Source of the DNA: Saccoglossus kowalevskii
Lineage: Eukaryota; Hemichordata; Enteropneusta; Harrimaniidae
Direction: 5' to 3'
DNA: 14,538 bases
NCBI RefSeq assembly: GCF_000003605.2
Contig: NW_003138930.1
Location: 1-14,538, forward strand
Within the stretch, counting starts at the first letter, position 1; the number at the start of each line of letters is the position of its first letter. The notes beneath the pieces were generated by a model. That model worked only from the letters and a program-made list of their open reading frames with translations. It had not been told where the DNA came from and made no database searches. The translations under genes were made by a program, and so were the position numbers. Positions 1-7,500 of the stretch are shown piece by piece.

Positions 1-540
1 TCATTATTTTATAATTACATCATTGTTGTGTAATTATTATGCCATTATTATTTTATTGTATTTACATTACTTTATCATTATTAATTGTGTTATTATTATA
101 CCATTATTGTGTCATTATTTCATTGTGTTTACATTATTATATCATTATTGTGAAATTATTATACCATTATTGTTTCATTATTTCATTGTGTTTACATTAT
201 TATTACGTTATTGTGAAATTATTATACCATTATTGTTTCATTATTTCATTGTGTTTACATTATTATATCATTATTGTGAAATTATTATACCATTATTGTT
301 TCATTATTTCATTGTGTTTACATTATTATATCATTATTGTTTCATTATTTCATTGTGTTTACATTATTATTACGTTATTGTGAAATTATTATACCATTAT
401 TGTTTCATTATTTCATTGTGTTTACATTATTATTACGTTATTGTGTAATTATTATACCGTTATTGTTTCATTATTTTATCATTATTGTGAATTTTATTCG
501 CCATTATTATTTCATTATTCTTTCGTTATTTTATCATTAA
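1..540. repeat. Left terminal array of 63-bp AT-rich tandem repeats
   Basis: The word CCATTATTG starts at 101, 164, 227, 290, 394 and 457, a strict 63-bp period broken once by a copy shortened by 22 bp (the copy ending near 339 is 41 bp). Each unit splits into three related 21-bp parts. Two unit types occur, one with TATATCATTATTG and one with TATTACGTTATTG at the same place. Both edges (1-100 and 470-540) are degenerate. Bases 237-300 are an exact inverted copy of 14475-14538, so this array and the right-hand array form a terminal inverted repeat. The array stays open in several frames only because the period is a multiple of three; I do not regard it as coding. The outer end is beyond the window. 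Confidence 0.95.
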
Positions 541-756
541 TAAATAAACAACCCCTAAGCTAGCACCAAAATGATTACCACATTCAGGCAGCCCGCTGGA
601 TAAGTTTAAACGCAATATTTATTTATTTTCCTTTGATAACCTTATGTAACCTTCAACAAATCCATGATATGAAATTCATGCTGAAAAATAGGAAGTATTT
701 GCCAACCCGTAAAATGAAAGACACAAAATAAGGATGCCTAAAGGGTCTACCCTGTC
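541..756 (+). other. Leader region between left array and HECT start codon
   Basis: This 216-bp stretch separates the minisatellite from the first ATG of the HECT gene. It presumably holds the promoter and 5' untranslated region, but I see no clear TATA box or initiator. It shows no similarity by eye to the matching leader on the right side (14428-14470). The promoter could also lie in the array. Confidence 0.4.
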
Positions 757-1543
757 ATGGCCGCTGGCGGGAGAGAACGTGTTAATGTGAGCTCTGATGC
801 CGATTCAGATAGCATCAGAGATGCCTGCAATTATTTAAGAAGCGCTAGTGACATTTTGCAGAGATCAGTTGCTATTCAAGAAGCACCATATGCATGTCAC
901 ATGGATGTCCATCGTGACAGAGATAGGGCGCAGTCTCAAGCAAGACAGTTGTCGACAGCGTCACCGCGTGATGATGCGCGTACTGCGTCCGGTGTGTCTC
1001 CGCCATTAGATCTAAGCAGCACCATCAGAGACGAAATGAGAAGAACCTTTGGAAGACGTCGTTATGGGGAAGTTTCACGGTCATTTTCAAGCACCAGAAG
1101 ATGTGGTACGAGAAGACGTGGTGCAGTTCGTCATGGTCAGGGCAACAGCAACTTATCTCCGAGTCGTCCAACATGGTCACATGTATGGATAGCCCTCGCG
1201 TCTACTGATCAGCATTGGTCGCCAGGTCCAGAAGATAAACGATTACTGATCAAAGCGGGATTGGGGGAAAGAAAATTACGCATGCCTATTGGATTGGATA
1301 GTGCTGAAGTTGTGAAGTTTTTGGTTGAAGCATATCCAAAATTAGAATTTGCTGGTGGATTTGAAATATGCAGTGTCGTGAGGTTCGAGATCACTCACTG
1401 TAATGACTTGCCCACCAGAGGGGTACTCTCAAGAATATATTGCGTTTGAAGCAGGTCAAGCCAGGCTATTTATTAGACCAGTGCAGCATGATCTGGACGT
1501 AACTCCAATCTTAAAACCAAATGAAGTTGTGGAATCCATTGAG
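757..1543 (+). CDS. HECT gene exon 1 (N-terminal region, with frameshift)
   Basis: The start is the ATG at 757, the first in the open frame, with G at +4. Residues 1-130 are Ser/Asp- then Arg/Ser-rich and poorly conserved in appearance. From TWSHVWIALASTDQ onward the text resembles the conserved region that precedes HECT in this family. The frame from 757 ends at a TGA at 1447-1449, while the family-like text continues one base over, with GSRSL from 1382 and then PPEGYSQEY and ARLFIRPVQHDL. That second frame is closed just upstream by TGA at 1379-1381, so the shift falls at about 1376-1384. The exon ends GAG|GTAAGG at 1543 in phase 0. An ATG at 1403 lies in the downstream frame and could start a shorter product of about 611 residues. 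Confidence 0.85.
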
Positions 1544-4500
1544 GTAAGGTTATTTGATATTTACAAAGAAAAAAACCTCTACTACATCCTTAAACCCATC
1601 ATTTCACTTGTGCAAATTATCAATTTAGAACCTATTAAAATTAAAGCCCTGCAATCTGTAATTTTTAAGAATGGAAAATGTTCACTTAGGCTGTGGGCCG
1701 AAGGGAATAGCAGGTATTTCTGGTACCTCACAGTGTGTCCAGACATATACTAGTGCTCGAGTAAGGCCATGCAATATGTGTTTTAAAACGCATTACACGT
1801 TCATAATGTACTGTACTGTGACATTGCATCCCATTCAAGTCTCATCTCGTAGATAGCGAGACTGATGCTACGACCTTCTGACATGACATAGTCGGTTTGT
1901 AATAAAACAATAAAACATGTACATGTGTATTACCACATTCATAGGGAACAAATGTGTAATAGTAATACATTAAAAATGTAGAGAAAATTTAGTTATTGTA
2001 ATCCATCATATCGTGAGCAGCTATTTTTTCATCCACCTGGACATCCCAGTATCCTAGTTACCTCGGGCCTGCGCATTTGCATTTTTCTGATTTGGAACGC
2101 TTATGCGAGATTGAAACGGGATCTTGGTATCATGTCACCTAGTTGCAAAGCCTAAGTAATGTACCTCTGGTATTATACATGTATTTATACTAGTAATAAT
2201 ATAAAAGAAAAGTTGTAGATAATGCTAGTGTAACCTAGGTCCACTTTTTACATTATGTAAATTTAGTATTTAGATAGTTTGTTTTTATAGTCTGTACCTT
2301 TTTGTAAGCAGGTAAATTTATTTCAACATATCTGCATTATGCACAATTTTTAGATGTGGGTATATCGCCCTCTATAGTTGGAAATATGTAGATGGAGTTG
2401 GAAGACAGGGAATTTGGGTTTTTCTGTGAACCATTTTTAATCACATCAAGTTGTTCAATTTTGGGTTATTTTTGTATTTTGAACATTGAGTTGTCATTTG
2501 AAATCTATTAGGTCAAAAGCAGGGGGATTGGCACAAGAGGGTGCCATCTGATCTGAATGGAACGTTTCAATGTCAGTCATTCATAGCTCTGTCATCACAT
2601 TTTAATGAAACTTTGTACATACATCCTCTAGGACTATGCAGAGACCTGATTAGTTTTGGAGTAAATAATTGTGCATATTACCTAATTTGCATAGTTAATT
2701 CATTTTCAGCATTCCACTGATATCTCAAGTACTAATCATAACATTTCAATGAATCTAGGACTATGCAGAGACCCAATTAGTTCTTGGTATATATTATATG
2801 CACCTAATTTTCAACTTTTACACTGATATCCCAAGCACTAATCATCAATTTTCTCAATGAAACCTCGTACATAGATGCTCTAGTACAATAGACAGATCTA
2901 ATTAATTTTGGGTTGAAATATGTACATATTAATCACATAATTTGCATAATTAACCTATTGTAACCTTTTACATTGATATCTAAAATACAAATTCCATTTC
3001 AATGTAACTTGATACAAAGATGCTCTAGGACAATGTACAAATCTGATTAGTTTGGGGTTAAAATCTGTTCATATTAATTCCCTAATTAGCTATAATAATT
3101 CATAATTTGTTGGTTCTAATCACAATTCTAATAAAACTTGGTACATGGTATGTTACATTGCACAGACCTTATTAGTTTTACACTCAAATCTGTTCATATT
3201 AATTTCCTGATTTGCATAATCAGTTTTCAGCTTGTCATTAATATCTCAAGTAAAGGTAATTTAGAATTATGTCTCCAATACTCTCAGCACACAGGAGTTC
3301 TTTCTATGTTTTCTTTGATTAATCCTGTTAATAGTAACCCTTAACATAGTAATCATGGCAACAATATTAATGACCTCAAAATATTAAGAAAACGCTTTAA
3401 ATGTTTCTTATTACTATTCGTATATTATTTTTAGGCAATTAATAACACTCCAACAGTAGCATGTAGCACCTGTGGCATCCAGGTACCATACTCTACTATA
3501 CGAGAACGCATTGATGGTTGTGCTGGTCTTAATGATCTTGATTGTGATGATTTGAAGTAAGTATATTGAACACTATGTAATTTTTGGTTGTGACATCTGA
3601 TTTTAATACATTCCCAAATACCTGGGATGGTCCTCTGTCAGATTTTTCATTTCATGACATCCCATGCTAATATTTTTGTCATATTTGGTCAAAAATTATT
3701 TTCTCAACAGCCTACTGTCTGATTGCTTCGAAATTTGGCATGAATATTCTTGACATGAACTACACTCAGTCTTATTAATTTCATTACACTATTTACAAGG
3801 GTCTATTTTTAGCTCATCGCTCCATGACACCGACCGTCTGTTTCCCTGGTACTTTTGCCGAATTATTTGGTTATTATGTTTTTTGCTCTGCTGTCAACAA
3901 AGTTGACACAGTGGAGCTGTTCATATTACTGAATATCCATCGCCGTCTGTCGTCTGTCATTGTCAAATACAATTTTAACTTCTTCTGCGATATTTTCGAC
4001 TTCTTGCAAAAAACGGCAAGTCATATTGCTTTGATATTACATATATAGGTACTACCGAGTACTACATGTGGACCTTTCTCAGATTTGTTCATTTCGTGAT
4101 GATATCTTTAATTCTCTAATTTTGATGAATATTTTTGTGATTTTTGGTAAAAGTGATATTTTCGAGTTCTGTTAAAAACCACAAGTCTGATTGCTTTGAT
4201 ACTATACATTTAGTTCATTTTCTAATGATATCTTCAGTTCGTAATTGAAATGTGCATTGCCAGCAGTGGAGCTACATGTATCTCAACTGACAGGCTGCTT
4301 GTTGCTATTTTTCAATAATTATATCCTTCTTTTATTACACATTTACAGCACATCCACACACAATGACAATTTTCCAAATTCATATGCACCATTGTCAACA
4401 CAGAGTAATGACTCATCAGCTGCTTTGACACCAAGTAATAGCTCAACCCCACCAAGGGTACCAAGTAGTAATTCAACTCATCCAGTGGCACCGTGTACTG

Positions 4501-7500
4501 TTAACATCTTAATCCCGTCAGTGGCACCAAGTAGTGATTCAACACCTGCATCTGTATGGAATGATAATATGTCTACATCTGCACCAAGTAATATATCAAC
4601 ATCTTCAGCTGGCCTATTATCAATCATGGATAAGTAAGTATAATCACCATCTGTATTATCATTTCTACCATTTGGAGGCATTGTTGTCATTGTGTGGTAT
4701 GTGCAATACTCAAGCAGGGCTGGTTTTTCTTTTGGAAGGAATGATTTCAGTAATTTCAAATGATGTGTTTGAAACATTAGTTTGTTAGTCCCCGTTCGGA
4801 TGTAGTCTGAAAACGGGGACTTATGGTTTGCCCTGTGTGCGTCCGTCCGTTTGTCCGTCCGTGCGTGCGTCTGTCCGTGATCACCTGTATCTCAGACATG
4901 CATGGACTGATTAAGTTCAGACTTTACTCATACATCACACATTACATGTATATGCACGTGCATTTTTTTCATGATCCGATTAACGATAGCTGAATAGCGG
5001 CCATTTTAAGACCGAAAATGCATCAAAATCGTTCATTTTCACCATTCCGGACTCGGATCTCAGTTATGCATGGACGGATTTTGTTCAAATTTGGTACATA
5101 CATTGAACATAATAGGACCTTGATGCACGTCATTTTTTTTCCCGGATCAAGTTCAAAATGGCCGACTGGTGGCCATTTTGTTTTAAAGAATTCAGTTCTG
5201 GATCCGTATCCGAGACATGCATGGACTGATTAAGTTCAGACTTTACTCATACATGGTACATCATGTCACAAATAGATATGTGCATTTGTTTCATGATCCG
5301 CTTAACAATAGCTGAATGATGGCCATTTTAAGGCCGAAACGAAAATGCATCAAAATCACATATTTTCACAATTCCGGAACTGGATCTCAGTCATACATGG
5401 ATGGATTCTGTTCAGATTTAGTACATATATTAAACATAATATAAGCTTGATGCACACCAATTTTTCTTCGGATTAAGTTCAAAATGGCCGACTGGCGGCC
5501 ATTTTGTTTTAAAGAATTTAGTTTTCGATCCATATCTCGGACATGCCTGGACAGATCAAGTTCAAACTTCACACAAACATCATACATTATATCATACATA
5601 TGCCTGTGCATTTGGGCCAGTCCTTTTAAGGTCAAAAATTCACCAAAATTGCACATTTTTACCATTCCGGAACTGGATCTTAGTCCACCAAAAGTGGTCT
5701 GAGATTTCGGTCATGATCTGCTTTGAATGTATATGTCACTCAAATATGAACAGAACGGGGACGTGTCATTGACAATGACTTGTTATAAATGTTTTCGCAC
5801 ACAGTGGAGCTATCTGTTTTATTTATTCATTGGTTCAGAACAACTTATTATTTTCTACATGTAGATGTTATTCAGAAATTGTAACAGATGAAGAACAAAC
5901 TGATGAAAGTGCAGAAGATGAAAGTATTCATGGGGAAGGGATTATCACCAATCAATACACAAGGTATTCTATTGCTTGGAATCTATGTATAAGCTGAAAC
6001 TTTGTTAATATGACAATACAATATATCAGACTTGTTTTTTGTATTTCTGCGCAAAGTGATTTCTTCCCGGTAAACAACAAATATTTTGTAAGAAATAGCA
6101 TGGAGTTGAATCAACAGAGGTCTAGGTTATCAAGAAAAGACCAAACCATTCTTTTCTAATTGGTGTATTACACTTTGAGAGTTTCTCCCACTGAATGTGC
6201 ATACAAAATGCAATATATATCACTCAGGTTATTTTTCTGTCAATTTGTGTGAGTTAAGGTTCAGCTGTTTTTGCCAAAAAAATATGAAAATTTTGATGTC
6301 ACTCACTGGATTAAACTAACATAGTAAGACAAGTAAATTTATATCTTTGTTCGTATTTTTGTAGGGTTACATTGGAGTATGCAAAGGCTGTATTAGAATA
6401 TCATGTAGAACAATTGGGACTCAAATATGTATATAACTCATATGCAGAAAATCAGTATCAAAACATAAATATTGTGAGGAGGAATTTGTGGAAAACTGGA
6501 GCAAGATCTATCAGCAAGTCAGATTTAGATCCAAAACATCCATTCAGAGTACGATTTGTAGGAGAATCTGGTTTAGATGAAGGAGGGCCAAGAAGAGAGT
6601 TCCTTAGATTACTAATGAAAACCATACAAGAAACTGGAGTGATGGAGGGTAGTGGAAATAATTTATGTTTCTCCCATGACATTCAATTGTTTGCTCAGAA
6701 TAGATACTATTTGGTTGGAAAAATGGTTGCCCTCTCATTGTGCCATGGTGGTCCAGGACTTTATTGTTTAGCAAAGCCTGTTTACCAATATTTGGTGTCT
6801 GGAAATGTTAAACATGTTGAAGCAGATGATATCCCAGACTATGAAGTAAGACAGTTAGCCAAAAAAGTAGGTGAAGTTTTGAAGTTGTTATATTGTTGGT
6901 TACTCATATATATTACCTACTGGTTGATTAATGTTTGTATTATGCAAAGACTTGTGATATGGTTTCTGAAATTTATTACATTAGTGAAGCATCATTTCAC
7001 TTATAATATAATTTTCTATGGCTTGTGTTGAGAAAATGTAATTTGAGGTTAAGAGTAGGATTGAAAGTGATTGTCTGGGAGCCAATTTATAATGAGTGCC
7101 ATTTACTCTCTGTGTGACACATGAATTTGAACACCATTAATAAAAAGTTGTTAACTGATTTGCTGACTGATGCTGAAATTCACCGCAAAGATAAGCCATG
7201 TGTACATGTCTGGACAAGGATGGAGTCTTGTGTTATAATAAATTGTGGCACACGTTTGAGTAGAGTATTTCCTAAATTTTGAATTTCTTTCTGTTAGATC
7301 CAAGACTGCAACCCAGATGAAGACATGAGAAATGCTTTAGAATTGTTAGGAGATCATGTTATTGCTGTCTCTGGATACACGAGTCCAGTCGAAGAAGTAA
7401 CTCTTAAGGAAAGGGAGCTCATCATTAAAAATCTTGGAGTGCACTATTGTGTTCACCGGTCATTGTCTGAAATTGAACAGTTTAGAGATGGTCTAAACAC

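Larger units (their letters stand above)
4788..5779. repeat. Roughly 1-kb repeat element inserted in intron 3
   Basis: It starts GTCCCCGTTC (4788-4797), which pairs with GAACGGGGAC at 5753-5762, and ends with the palindrome GTCATTGACAATGAC (5765-5779). TTGTTA stands just before it (4782-4787) and overlaps its end (5780-5785), so a 6-bp target duplication is possible. The left end can also fold on itself (4788-4820, with AACGGGGAC at 4812-4820). Inside are a CGTCCGTCCG minisatellite and units of about 300-322 bp repeated about 2.5 times. No transposase is encoded; open frames at 5018-5233, 5387-5665 and 5484-5702 come from the repeat. Confidence 0.75.

Noticed and set aside
23-540. Open frames of 67-141 codons with a 21-residue repeat in the left array
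   Set aside because: They follow from a 63-bp period that is a multiple of three and free of stops. They are open in more than one frame and consist of low-complexity Ile/Leu/Tyr/His text.
1-540. CRISPR-like array
   Set aside because: Units are directly adjacent with no unique spacers, and the setting is a eukaryotic genome.
4478-4777. Minus-strand frame opposite the HECT linker exon
   Set aside because: A shadow of the low-complexity Ser/Thr/Pro exon; it runs through that exon's donor and has no domain.
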